Part shown: in pieces, positions 5,878 to 14,005 of the stretch
How the letters are laid out: each line of letters opens with the position of its first letter
Position numbering within the stretch: position 1 is the stretch's first letter
Program-made: the position numbers and the translations under genes
The notes under the pieces: model-generated
Database searches by the model: none
Told to the model about the DNA's origin: nothing
Seen by the model: only the letters and a program-made list of their open reading frames with translations
Assembly (NCBI GenBank): GCA_023415035.1
Contig: JAEZLX010000238.1
Coordinates: 1 to 14,362, forward strand
Direction of reading: 5' to 3'
DNA from: Pseudomonadota bacterium
GTDB taxonomy: Bacteria; Pseudomonadota; Gammaproteobacteria; Burkholderiales; Burkholderiaceae_C
Length of the DNA: 14,362 nt

Positions 5878-7068
5878 ATGAAAAGAAAGCTCACTGCCAT
5901 CGCCATGGCGGCCGGCGCGCTGGTATTGGCCACTGCGGCCCACGCCCAGGTCAAGATCGGCCTGATCACGGACATGTCCAGCCTCTACTCCGACGTGGAA
6001 GGCAAGAACGGCGCGCTGGCCATCCAGATGGCCATCGACGATTTCGGCGGCAAGGCGCTGGGGCAGCCGATCGAGCTGATGACGGCCGATCACCAGAACA
6101 AGGCGGACATCGCGGCGAGCAAGGCACGCGAATGGATCGACACGCAGGGCCTGACCATGGTGTTCGGCGGCACCAACTCGGGTGCGGCACTGGCCATGGC
6201 CAAGGTGGCGCAGGAGAAAAAGCGTGTCTATTTCAACAACGGCGCGGCCAGCTCGGCGCTGACCAACGAGCAGTGCTCGCCCTATACCGTGCACTACGCC
6301 TATGACACCGTGGCCCTGGCCAAAGGCACAGGCGCCGCGGTGGTTGACCAGGGCGGCAAGAGCTGGTTTTTCCTGACGGCCGACTACGCCTTCGGCCACG
6401 CGCTGGAGGCCGACACCAGCCGCATCGTGAAGGAAAAGGGCGGCACCGTGGTGGGCGCCGTGCGCACGCCGCTGAACGCGAGCGATTTCTCGTCCTTCCT
6501 GCTGCAGGCACAGAACTCCAAGGCACAGATCCTGGGCCTGGCCAACGCGGGTGGCGACACCATCAACTCGATCAAGGCGGCCAAGGAGTTCGGCATCGAC
6601 AAGTCGATGAAGCTTGCCGGTCTGCTGGTGTTCCTCTCGGACGTGCACAGCCTGGGCCTGCGCAACACGGGCGGCCTGCTGCACACCACGAGCTGGTACT
6701 GGGACCTGAACGACGAGACGCGCGCCTGGGCCAAGCGTTTCTTTGACAAGACCAAGCGCATGCCGACCGACGTGCAGGCCGCCGACTACTCGGCCACCAT
6801 GGCCTACCTGAAGGCCGTGCAGGCCGCCGGGACCACGGACGCCGACAAGGTGATGGAAGAGCTGCGCAAGATGACCATCAACGACTTCTACACCAAGAAC
6901 GGCAAGATCCGCCCGGACGGCCGCATGGTGCACGACATGTACCTGGTCGAAGCCAAGCAGCCCTCGGAGTCCAAGGGGCCGTGGGACTACCTGAAGGTGG
7001 TCAAGACCCTGCCCGGCGACCAGGTCTACACGACCAAGGCCGAGAGCAAGTGCGCCCTCTGGAAGTGA
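5878..7068 (+). CDS. Periplasmic substrate-binding protein, LivK/CouP-like
   Basis: A 396-residue type I solute-binding protein (Peripla_BP_6 / receptor-ligand-binding family). A Sec signal peptide covers residues 1-23, with positively charged MKRK, a hydrophobic core and AHA|Q as the likely cleavage site. The mature protein begins VKIGLITDMSSLYSDV and contains ADHQNKADIA, FLTADYAFGHALE and NASDFSSFLLQAQ. From memory these resemble the Rhodopseudomonas aromatic-acid-binding proteins (CouP and relatives) more than LivJ/LivK. Cys133 and Cys392 could form a disulfide. SD AAAGGAGA lies 8 nt before ATG. It sits between ATPase and permease genes and supplies specificity to that transporter. The ligand cannot be read from the sequence; aromatic acids or branched-chain amino acids are both possible. 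Confidence 0.92.
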   Translation: MKRKLTAIAMAAGALVLATAAHAQVKIGLITDMSSLYSDVEGKNGALAIQMAIDDFGGKALGQPIELMTADHQNKADIAASKAREWIDTQGLTMVFGGTNSGAALAMAKVAQEKKRVYFNNGAASSALTNEQCSPYTVHYAYDTVALAKGTGAAVVDQGGKSWFFLTADYAFGHALEADTSRIVKEKGGTVVGAVRTPLNASDFSSFLLQAQNSKAQILGLANAGGDTINSIKAAKEFGIDKSMKLAGLLVFLSDVHSLGLRNTGGLLHTTSWYWDLNDETRAWAKRFFDKTKRMPTDVQAADYSATMAYLKAVQAAGTTDADKVMEELRKMTINDFYTKNGKIRPDGRMVHDMYLVEAKQPSESKGPWDYLKVVKTLPGDQVYTTKAESKCALWK

Positions 7069-7113
7069 GCGCCTGAGCTGACCTGATCCCGACGCCGTCC
7101 AACACCATTGCCT

Positions 7114-7989
7114 ATGTCGATCTCGATGCCCGCCTTGCTGAGCCAGCTCCTTCTGGGGCTGGTCAACGGCTCGTTCTACGCCATGCTCAGTCTGGGCCTA
7201 GCGGTGATTTTCGGGCTGCTCAACGTCATCAACTTCGCCCACGGGGCCCTCTTCATGATGGGCGCCGTGCTGACGTGGATGGCGATGAACTACTTCGAGG
7301 TCAACTACTGGGTGATGCTGGTGGCGGCGCCGGTGATCGTGGGCGCCTTCGGCGTCCTGATCGAGCGCCTGCTGCTGCGCTGGATCTACAAGCTCGACCA
7401 TCTCTACGGCCTGCTGCTCACGCTGGGGCTGACGCTGCTGATCGAAGGCCTGTTCCGCTCCGTGTACGGCGTCTCGGGCCTGGCCTATGACACCCCCGAG
7501 GCGCTCTCGGGCGCCTTCAACCTCGGCTTCATGATCCTGCCCAAGTACCGGGCCTGGGTGGTGGTGGCCTCGCTGGTGGTGTGTGTGGCCACCTGGTACG
7601 CGATCGAGAAGACGCGCCTGGGTGCCTACCTGCGTGCGGGTACCGAAAACCCGCGTCTGGTCGAGGCCTTCGGCATCAACGTGCCGCTGATGGTGACGCT
7701 GACCTACGGCTTCGGCGTGGGCTTGGCGGCCTTCGCCGGCGTGCTGGCCGCGCCGGTCATCCAGGTGTCCCCGCTGATGGGGCAGAACCTGATCATCGTG
7801 GTGTTCGCGGTGGTCGTGATCGGCGGCATGGGCTCGATCATGGGTTCCATCGTCACCGGCCTGGGCCTGGGGATCATCGAGGGCCTGACCAAGGTGTTCT
7901 ATCCCGAGGCGTCATCCACCGTGGTGTTCGTGATCATGGTGATCGTGCTGCTGATCCGCCCCGCCGGCCTGTTCGGCAAAGAGAAATGA
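7114..7989 (+). CDS. livH: ABC transporter permease, LivH family
   Basis: A 291-residue inner-membrane permease with about eight hydrophobic segments. The family motif LNVINFAHG is at residues 36-44, in the segment VIFGLLNVINFAHGALFMMG. The cytoplasmic coupling loop RAGTENPRLVEAFGIN (174-189) would contact the ATPases. It forms the pore with LivM. The start is uncertain: ATG 7114 gives MSISMPALL. TTG 7108 and ATG 7126 are alternatives, and none has a clear Shine-Dalgarno. It follows the binding-protein gene after 45 bp, and its TGA overlaps an in-frame upstream ATG of livM (ATGA at 7986-7989). Family identity is firm. Confidence 0.93.
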   Translation: MSISMPALLSQLLLGLVNGSFYAMLSLGLAVIFGLLNVINFAHGALFMMGAVLTWMAMNYFEVNYWVMLVAAPVIVGAFGVLIERLLLRWIYKLDHLYGLLLTLGLTLLIEGLFRSVYGVSGLAYDTPEALSGAFNLGFMILPKYRAWVVVASLVVCVATWYAIEKTRLGAYLRAGTENPRLVEAFGINVPLMVTLTYGFGVGLAAFAGVLAAPVIQVSPLMGQNLIIVVFAVVVIGGMGSIMGSIVTGLGLGIIEGLTKVFYPEASSTVVFVIMVIVLLIRPAGLFGKEK

Positions 7990-8006
7990 GCGAGGGGCCG
8001 CACACC

Positions 8007-9002
8007 ATGAATGCCAAGAAACTCTCCTACTTCTGCTACGGTCTGCTCCTGCTGTGCCTGCTGGTGGCCCCGTTCATGGGCGCCTATCCGGTGTTCGTGA
8101 TGAAGCTGATGTGCTTCGCGCTGTTTGCCTGCGCCTTCAACCTGCTGCTGGGCTATACCGGGCTGCTTTCCTTCGGCCACGCGGCCTTCCTGGGCGGGTC
8201 GGCCTACATTGCGGGCCACTCGATGAAGATCTGGGGCGTGACGCCCGAGATCGGGCTCGTTCTGGGCACGGCCACGGGGGCGCTGCTGGGCTGGCTGTTC
8301 GGTGTGCTGGCGATCAGGCGCCAGGGCATCTATTTCTCGATGATCACGCTTGCGCTGGCGCAGATGGTGTTCTTCATCGCGCTGCAGGCGCCTTTCACGG
8401 GCGGCGAGGACGGCCTGCAGGGCGTGCCGCGCGGCAAGCTGCTCGGTGTGCTGGACCTGAGCAGCGACCTGACCATGTACTACGTGGCGTTGGTTATCGT
8501 GGTGGCGGCCTTCCTGCTGATCGCGCGCACCGTGCATTCGCCTTTTGGGCAGGTGCTCAAGGGCATCAAGGAAAACGAGCCGCGCGCCATCTCGCTGGGC
8601 TATGACGTGGGCCGCTTCAAGCTGCTGGCCTTCGTGATTTCCGCGGCGCTCTCGGGCCTGGCCGGCTCGCTCAAGACGCTGGTGCTGGGCTTTGCCTCGC
8701 TGACCGACGTGCACTGGTCGTCCTCGGGTTCGGTGATCCTGATGACGCTGCTGGGTGGCATGGGCACGCTCTCGGGCCCGCTGGTGGGCTCGGCGGTGGT
8801 CGTCGCGCTGGAGAACAAGATCGGCGAGCTGGGCATGATGCTGGCCCGCCTGACCGGGGTGGAGTGGTTCTCCACCCTCGGCGAATCGGTGACCATCGTC
8901 ACAGGCCTGATCTTCGTGATCTGTGTGCTGGCCTTCCGGCGCGGCATCATGGGCGAGATCATCGCCTGGCTGGCCCGGCGACGCAGGCCCGGCCAGGACT
9001 GA
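8007..9002 (+). CDS. livM: ABC transporter permease, LivM family
   Basis: A 331-residue second permease of the importer with eight or more membrane segments. Family motifs are TGLLSFGHAAFLGG (51-64), RRQGIYFSMITLALAQM (104-120), a coupling loop GIKENEPRAISLGYDV (186-201) and GGMGTLSGP (250-258). The C-terminus is basic (ARRRRPGQD), consistent with a cytoplasmic end. I chose ATG 8007 because GAGGGG lies 9 nt upstream. ATG 7986, which overlaps the livH stop as ATGA, would add seven residues (MSEGPHT) and is possible through translational coupling. It is the last gene of the operon, and only 25 bp separate its stop from that of convergent ilvA. No strong intrinsic terminator is visible there. 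Confidence 0.93.
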   Translation: MNAKKLSYFCYGLLLLCLLVAPFMGAYPVFVMKLMCFALFACAFNLLLGYTGLLSFGHAAFLGGSAYIAGHSMKIWGVTPEIGLVLGTATGALLGWLFGVLAIRRQGIYFSMITLALAQMVFFIALQAPFTGGEDGLQGVPRGKLLGVLDLSSDLTMYYVALVIVVAAFLLIARTVHSPFGQVLKGIKENEPRAISLGYDVGRFKLLAFVISAALSGLAGSLKTLVLGFASLTDVHWSSSGSVILMTLLGGMGTLSGPLVGSAVVVALENKIGELGMMLARLTGVEWFSTLGESVTIVTGLIFVICVLAFRRGIMGEIIAWLARRRRPGQD

Positions 9003-9027
9003 ATCCCGGCCGGCCCAGCCCTGGTCG

Positions 9028-10227
9028 TCATACCACGGCGGCCTCGAAACCGGCGGCCCGCAGGGCCTGCAGCACCTGCTGCACGTGGTCCGGGCCGCGC
9101 GTCTGCAGCACGAGTTCGATGGCCACGTTCTGCGCTGCCAGCAGCGTGAAGGCGCGCTGGTGGTGCACCTCGTCGATGTTGGCGCCGGCCTCGGCGACGA
9201 CGGCCGTGATGCGGGCCAGGTTGCCGGGCACATCGCGCACGCCCACCTGGATGCGCGTGAGGCGGCCGGCACGGACCATGCCGCGCTCGATGATGGACGC
9301 CAGCAGCAGCGGGTCGATGTTGCCGCCGCTGAGAACCAGGCCCACCTTGCGGCCGGCAAAGCGATCGGGGTGGCGCAGCAGTGCCGCCAGGGCGGCAGCG
9401 CCCGCGCCTTCGACCAGGGTTTTCTCGATCTCGAGCAGCATCACGATGGTCTGCTCGACGTCACCTTCGTCCACCAGCAGCACGTCGTCCACACGCTCGC
9501 GCACGACGGCCTTGGTGAGCGAGCCCGGCGTGCCCACGGCGATGCCTTCGGCGATCGTGCTCTGGCCCATGGGCCGCTGCTCGCCCTTGACCACGTTGAA
9601 CATCGACGGAAAGCGTTCGGTCTGGATGCCGATGATCTCGATGTCGGGGCGCAGCGCGCGCGCCACGGTGGCCATGCCCGCGATCAGGCCTCCGCCGCCG
9701 ATGGCCACCACCAGGGTGTCCAGCCCGGGCTGATCCTGCAGCATCTCCAGCGCCACCGTGCCCTGGCCCGCCATGATGGCTTCGTCGTCGTAGGGATGGA
9801 CGAACACCAGGCCTTGCCGCTCGGCCAGCGCCCGGGCATGGGCCCGGGCTTCGTCGAGGGTGTCGCCATGCAGCACGACCTCGGCGCCGAAGCCGCGCGT
9901 GCGCTCGATCTTCACCCCGGGCGTGAAGCGCGGCATGACGATCACCGCGCGGATGCCCAGGCGCTGCGCGTGGTAGGCCACGCCCTGCGCATGGTTGCCG
10001 GCGCTCATGGCGATGACGCCGCGCGACCGTTCGTCGGGCGACAGCTGCGCGAGCTTGTTGCAGGCGCCGCGCTCCTTGAACGAGGCGGTGTACTGCAGGT
10101 TCTCGAACTTCAGGAACACCTCGCAGCCGGTGATCTGGGACAGCGTCTTCGAGGCGACGCATGGGGTGCGCAGCACCTGATCGGCCAGGCGAGAGGCCGC
10201 CGCTTCGACATCTTGAATCGTGATCAT
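9028..10227 (-). CDS. ilvA: Threonine ammonia-lyase (dehydratase) with ACT domain
   Basis: A 399-residue PLP enzyme of the short threonine/serine dehydratase type, converting L-threonine to 2-oxobutanoate and ammonia, the first step toward isoleucine. The PLP lysine is K51 in YTASFKERGA. SAGNHAQG (75-82) and the phosphate-binding GGGG (177-180) are present, as is SGGN (300-303) at the cofactor ring. Residues about 325-399 form one ACT domain (IQVGVRDVPGNLARI), as in the 400-residue TdcB-like/IlvA group rather than the 500-residue form with two regulatory modules. Whether it is biosynthetic or catabolic cannot be decided. The start ATG 10225-10227 has AGGA only 3 nt upstream, and a -10-like CACAAT 7 nt upstream suggests a very short leader. 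Its neighbour, a liv-type importer, may be coincidence. Confidence 0.94.
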   Translation of the reverse strand: MITIQDVEAAASRLADQVLRTPCVASKTLSQITGCEVFLKFENLQYTASFKERGACNKLAQLSPDERSRGVIAMSAGNHAQGVAYHAQRLGIRAVIVMPRFTPGVKIERTRGFGAEVVLHGDTLDEARAHARALAERQGLVFVHPYDDEAIMAGQGTVALEMLQDQPGLDTLVVAIGGGGLIAGMATVARALRPDIEIIGIQTERFPSMFNVVKGEQRPMGQSTIAEGIAVGTPGSLTKAVVRERVDDVLLVDEGDVEQTIVMLLEIEKTLVEGAGAAALAALLRHPDRFAGRKVGLVLSGGNIDPLLLASIIERGMVRAGRLTRIQVGVRDVPGNLARITAVVAEAGANIDEVHHQRAFTLLAAQNVAIELVLQTRGPDHVQQVLQALRAAGFEAAVV

Positions 10228-10399
10228 GTTCCTGATTGTGCGCAGTTTCGATGGCTTCCGGCAGACAGCATCCCTGCGGCCCGTCGGGTCCGGACGGAGA
10301 CATCTTCCACGACGCCCCCAGCTGCGTTATGGTCTGCCCAGAAACGAAGGGGTATCGTGCCCCGCGTCACGGACACGGCACTTTGCCAGGAGGTTCCGC
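10228..10399. other. Divergent intergenic region between ilvA and the AAA ATPase gene
   Basis: 172 bp that must hold promoters in both directions. On the minus strand CACAAT (10240-10235) is a possible ilvA -10 only 7 nt from the start codon. On the plus strand TATGGT (10328-10333), preceded at 17 bp by TTCCAC, is a weak candidate for the AAA gene. No convincing operator or RNA gene was seen. Confidence 0.35.
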
Positions 10400-12811
10400 A
10401 TGGGCAAACGCACGTTGTCGATCGATGGCTCCGCCGAGCGGGGCACCGGGGCCGCCCGCATGACACAGGAGTGGCGGGACGGGCGCACGCTGCTGGGGGA
10501 TGCGCGTGTGTTCGTGCCGCCCGGCCTGCGTCACGCCCCGGTGCTGGACCTGATGTGTTCGCATTTCGTGCTGGTCCTGGCGGCGCGGCAGGGGCCACGC
10601 TTCAACGTGCGGCGTGACCTCAACACCCTGCTGGCGCTGGCCGGCCGGCACCTGGTGTGGCCGCACACGGTGCTGTCCCGCCTGCGCGAATACCTGGGCC
10701 GCCGCTGCAAGGACAACGAGCTGTGGGGCGGCCACGAGCAACTGTCCACCGCGGCCTTCATGGAGCGCTACGGCGTGTGGCGCGGTCCTTACGAGGAGGG
10801 GACGCTGTTCTTCTATCTCGACGAATACGCCAAGGAGGCGCCGCGTGACCTGCTGTCGGTGCTGGCGGCCACGGGCGAGTGGCTCTCGCAGGCGCTGAAG
10901 AAGCAGTCCACGCTGGTGGAGAAGAACATCGACGCGCTGGCCAACCTGCTGCAGCTCAACCGTGCCGAGCGTGCGCTGCTGCTGTACGGCACGCTGGCGC
11001 GCTACCAGCGCGACCTGCGTTCCATCCTGGTGGAGTTCAAGGTCAACAACGCACCCGAGGCGTATGCGGCGCTGGCCGACGTGGCCGGTGTCAAGGCCAG
11101 CGAGGTGGGCGAGGCGCTGCGCGCCGGCTCCCGCCTGGAGCGCATCGGCATGGTGGAGAACCTGATCTCCGAGCACAACATCACCGACCTGGCCGACCTG
11201 ATGAAGGTCAGCGAAAAGCTGCCGCCGGTGCTGATGCGCGAGTACCGCAGCGAGAGCGAGCTGATGGCCGTGTTCACGCGGCCGGCGGCGCGATCGTCGC
11301 TGGGCGTGGCCGATTTCGACTATGTGGGCGAGGACGTGCGCCTGCTGGTGGGCCTGCTGCGCGAGGCCGTGGCGCGCAAGGAAACGGGCGTGAACGTGCT
11401 GCTGTACGGACCGCCGGGCACGGGCAAGACCGAGCTGGCGCGCGTGGTGGCCGCGGCCGCCGGGCTGGAGCTGTTCGAGGTGGAATACGCCGACCGCGAT
11501 GGCAACGCGCTCAGCGGGCGCGACCGCTACCGCTCGATGCAGATCGCGCAGGTATTTCTCAAGGGCACGGCACATTCGGCACTGCTGTTCGACGAGGTGG
11601 AGGACGTGTTTCCGCCCATCAGCAGCGAGGCGGCGCAGCTTCTGGCGCGCGCCGAGCAGGTGGCCGCGCCGCACAGCCACAGCGTCAGCGGCAAGGCCTG
11701 GGTCAACCAGGTGCTGGAGACCAATCCGGTGCCCACGATCTGGGTCACCAACCGCATCGAGCAGATCGACCCGGCCTTCCGCCGGCGTTTTGCCTACCAC
11801 CTCGAACTCAAGAGCCCGCCGCCCGGCGCGCGCGAGCAGCTGGTGCGCAAGGCGTTCGAGGGGGTGCCGGTCTCCGACACCCTGGTGGCACGCCTGACCT
11901 CGCGCAAGGGCCTGACACCGGCGCAGATCCGCACCGCGGTACGTTTTGCCCAGCTGGCGGCCACGCCGGTGAAGTCGCCGGGCCGGCGCAAGGCCACGGC
12001 CGCGCCGGTGCTGGATGCGCTCATCGAGCGCCAGCTGCGCAACGCCGACCTGGCGCTGGGCAGGCGCAGCGATGCCGACGCGCGGCCCACGCCCACGCAG
12101 TACAGCCTGGACATGCTGAACGTGTCGTCGCGCTACGAGCTGCCGCGCGTGATCGCGGCGCTCAAGGCGCGCGGGCATGGCACGCTGTGCTTCCATGGCG
12201 CACCGGGCACCGGCAAGACGGCGCTGGCCGAACACATCGCGCGCGAGCTGGACCGCCCGCTCATGATCCGGCGCGCCAGCGACCTGATGAGCAAGTTCGT
12301 GGGCGAGACCGAGCAGCAGATGGCGGCCATGTTCCGCGAGGCCGAGGCCGAAAAGGCCGTGCTGCTGCTGGACGAGGCCGACAGCTTTCTGCAGGACCGG
12401 CGCGGCGCTCAGCGCACCTATGAGGTGACCGAGGTCAACGAGATGCTGCAGGGGATGGAGCGCTTTGCCGGCATCTTCATCTGCACGACCAACCTGATGG
12501 AGTCGATCGACCAGGCCGCGCTGCGCCGCTTCACCTTCAAGATCCAGTTCAGGCCGCTCACGCCCGCGCAGCGCGAGCGCATGTTCGTGGTCGAGGCGCT
12601 GGGCGGCGACGAGGCGGCGCTCACGGACGGTATCCGCCAGCGCCTGGCGCGACTGGACCAGCTGTGTCCGGGCGACTACGCGGCGGTCAAGCGCCAGATG
12701 GAGATCCTGGGTGAATCACTGGGCCCCGAGGAGTTCCTGGCGCAGCTGGAGGCCGAGCACCGCATCAAGCCCGAAGTGCGCGAGGCGCGCAGCATCGGGT
12801 TCACGCACTGA
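10400..12811 (+). CDS. Double AAA+ ATPase with an unassigned N-terminal domain
   Basis: An 803-residue protein with two AAA+ modules (COG0464-like). Residues 1-300 match nothing I recognise and are largely helical and charged. Module 1 has Walker A GPPGTGKT (337-344), Walker B LLFDEVED (395-402) and sensor-1 VTNR (449-452), then FRRRF. Module 2 has Walker A GAPGTGKT (600-607), Walker B VLLLDEADSFL (654-664), sensor-1 TTN (696-698) and RRF as arginine-finger region. SKFVGE (631-636) in module 2 matches pore loop 1 of katanin/Vps4/FtsH-type ATPases; module 1 lacks it. There is no HEXXH or other protease motif, so a remodelling or unfolding role on unknown partners is inferred. The start ATG has near-perfect SD AGGAGG, 6 nt away. 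The 3' end overlaps the opposing amidotransferase gene by 11 bp. Confidence 0.9.
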   Translation: MGKRTLSIDGSAERGTGAARMTQEWRDGRTLLGDARVFVPPGLRHAPVLDLMCSHFVLVLAARQGPRFNVRRDLNTLLALAGRHLVWPHTVLSRLREYLGRRCKDNELWGGHEQLSTAAFMERYGVWRGPYEEGTLFFYLDEYAKEAPRDLLSVLAATGEWLSQALKKQSTLVEKNIDALANLLQLNRAERALLLYGTLARYQRDLRSILVEFKVNNAPEAYAALADVAGVKASEVGEALRAGSRLERIGMVENLISEHNITDLADLMKVSEKLPPVLMREYRSESELMAVFTRPAARSSLGVADFDYVGEDVRLLVGLLREAVARKETGVNVLLYGPPGTGKTELARVVAAAAGLELFEVEYADRDGNALSGRDRYRSMQIAQVFLKGTAHSALLFDEVEDVFPPISSEAAQLLARAEQVAAPHSHSVSGKAWVNQVLETNPVPTIWVTNRIEQIDPAFRRRFAYHLELKSPPPGAREQLVRKAFEGVPVSDTLVARLTSRKGLTPAQIRTAVRFAQLAATPVKSPGRRKATAAPVLDALIERQLRNADLALGRRSDADARPTPTQYSLDMLNVSSRYELPRVIAALKARGHGTLCFHGAPGTGKTALAEHIARELDRPLMIRRASDLMSKFVGETEQQMAAMFREAEAEKAVLLLDEADSFLQDRRGAQRTYEVTEVNEMLQGMERFAGIFICTTNLMESIDQAALRRFTFKIQFRPLTPAQRERMFVVEALGGDEAALTDGIRQRLARLDQLCPGDYAAVKRQMEILGESLGPEEFLAQLEAEHRIKPEVREARSIGFTH

Positions 12812-13535
12812 GCGCCAGTCGCGCGAAGCGCGGCAGCAGCGAGGATGCCTCCGGGGTGGGCTGCACCGCCTCGCGCACCCGCGCGGCATCGATGCCGGAC
12901 TTGGACAGTGCCGGGGCCATGACGTCGGCATAGGCGCGCATCGCCGGGGCCGAGAACTCGGGATGGAACTGCACGCCCCAGGCACGCGTGCCGAAGCGGA
13001 ACGCGTGGTGCGGGTCGTGGGCATTACCGGCCAGGGCCTGCGCGCCTTCGGGCAGGCGGCGCACCGACTGCCAGTGCACGGTCTGCGCGGCAAAGCGTGC
13101 GGGCAGTTTACCGAACAGCGGGTCGCCGTCTGCCGCGAGCCGTCGTTCGACAAGCGCGGTGCCGATCTCGACGCCCTGCGGGTGGTGCCCCACCTCGCCG
13201 CCGAGGGCGTGTGCCAGCAGCTGGTGGCCGTAGCAGATCCCCAGCAGGGGAACGCCGCCGGCCACCGCGGCACGCAGCCAGGGCACCAGCGCCTCGCTCC
13301 AGGCCTCGCGGTCGCTGACCATGGCGCTGGATCCCGTGACCACGACGCCGGCAAACGATTGCGGTGCGGGCGGCAGCGGCGCGTCCTGGACGCGCGCGTC
13401 GTGGACGATCACCGTGGCGGCGCCTCCGTCGCGCAGGCCGGAATCGATCCAGCGGTCGAAGTCACCGAGCTGTTCGCGGATGGGTGCCGGGGCGGAGCCG
13501 GTCTTGAGGATGAGCAGGGGGCGTGACGACGACAT
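12801..13535 (-). CDS. Class I glutamine amidotransferase (GuaA-type domain protein)
   Basis: A 244-residue stand-alone GATase1-fold protein. The nucleophile is Cys101 in LLGICYGHQL, and the other triad residues are His191 and Glu193 in VQFHPEF, so hydrolysis of glutamine or a gamma-glutamyl bond is expected. The oxyanion-side motif VVVTGSSAMV is at 64-73. There is no synthetase domain, so it is not GMP synthase itself. Similar solo proteins are annotated as GMP synthase-like amidotransferases, and some such proteins act on gamma-glutamyl amines. The substrate is unknown. ATG 13533-13535 is only 9 nt from a TAGAAT -10 element, implying a near-leaderless mRNA. The gene is isolated from the upstream unit by a strong terminator and overlaps the AAA gene tail to tail by 11 bp. 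Confidence 0.9.
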   Translation of the reverse strand: MSSSRPLLILKTGSAPAPIREQLGDFDRWIDSGLRDGGAATVIVHDARVQDAPLPPAPQSFAGVVVTGSSAMVSDREAWSEALVPWLRAAVAGGVPLLGICYGHQLLAHALGGEVGHHPQGVEIGTALVERRLAADGDPLFGKLPARFAAQTVHWQSVRRLPEGAQALAGNAHDPHHAFRFGTRAWGVQFHPEFSAPAMRAYADVMAPALSKSGIDAARVREAVQPTPEASSLLPRFARLALSA

Positions 13536-13544
13536 GGTTCCGGG

Positions 13545-13550
13545 ATTCTA
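13545..13550 (-). promoter_or_regulatory. Candidate -10 of the amidotransferase gene
   Basis: The minus strand reads CCTAGAATCCC, nearly identical to the element before the 47-residue protein gene. The ATG is only 9 nt downstream, so the transcript would start within a few bases of the start codon. No good -35 is visible 16-18 bp upstream. Confidence 0.4.
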
Positions 13551-13580
13551 GGCAGCGGTGCCCGTGGCTCCTTCACGCCA

Positions 13581-13607
13581 GAAAAACAACCCGTCGCGGG
13601 GACGGGT
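13581..13607 (-). terminator. Intrinsic terminator after the 115-residue protein gene
   Basis: On the minus strand ACCCGTC pairs perfectly with GACGGGT around a 5-nt loop (CCCGC) and is followed by TGTTTTTC. This is the clearest intrinsic terminator in the window. It begins 28 nt after the stop codon and separates the unit from the amidotransferase gene. Confidence 0.85.
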
Positions 13608-13634
13608 CAAGACGCGGGGGAGGGATGGCCATCC

Positions 13635-13982
13635 TCAGTTCAGCAGCGCCATCGGCCGGCTGGGCAGTTCTTCGGGGTCGTAGTCGGGGTGGTGGTTGAC
13701 GAAAAAGTGCAGCTTGTTGTCCAAGCGCGCCACGCGCTCGTGGGCGACGCTTTCGCAGTGGTGGTGCGAGATGAGGTTGAAGACCTTGCCGCGCAGGAAC
13801 CACAGGTCCTTGGGCTCCATGCAGTTCATCAGCGCGGAGCGGATGCGCTCGCGCGCCGGGTCCTGGATGTCGGCGATGGCGTTGTCGAACTCCTGCACGA
13901 TGAAGTCCAGGTCCAGGGCGACGGTGTCCTCAAACTGATCTCGGGGCGCTTTCCTGCGCAGCCAGGGAAATCGGAAAAACAT
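13635..13982 (-). CDS. Protein of unknown function, 115 residues, His-rich centre
   Basis: I do not recognise this family. It is soluble-looking, with no signal peptide or membrane helix beyond the aromatic start MFFRFPWLRRK. Residues 16-50 are acidic and helical (EDTVALDLDFIVQEFDNAI). The centre, ISHHHCESVAHERV (71-84), with another His pair at 97-98 and Cys54, could bind a metal. The C-terminal DYDPEELPSRPMALLN is Pro/Glu-rich. Start ATG 13980-13982 is preceded by GAGAG at 9 nt. The gene has its own strong terminator, and two dyad sequences lie upstream. Codon use matches its neighbours, and the antisense frame has no recognisable protein, so it is likely real. Confidence 0.75.
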   Translation of the reverse strand: MFFRFPWLRRKAPRDQFEDTVALDLDFIVQEFDNAIADIQDPARERIRSALMNCMEPKDLWFLRGKVFNLISHHHCESVAHERVARLDNKLHFFVNHHPDYDPEELPSRPMALLN

Positions 13983-14005
13983 GGTGACGCACTCTCAAGT
14001 GGCAG

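Noticed and set aside
7899..9359. Minus-strand open frame antisense to livM
   Set aside because: Its N-terminal part is a mirror of livM and ilvA codons with no domain.
8923..10617. Plus-strand open frame across ilvA
   Set aside because: It overlaps livM, ilvA and the AAA gene in other frames and has no recognisable content; shadow.
10367..12235. Minus-strand open frame (622 codons) opposite the AAA ATPase
   Set aside because: No domain; His/Gln/Arg-rich shadow of a gene with clear Walker motifs.
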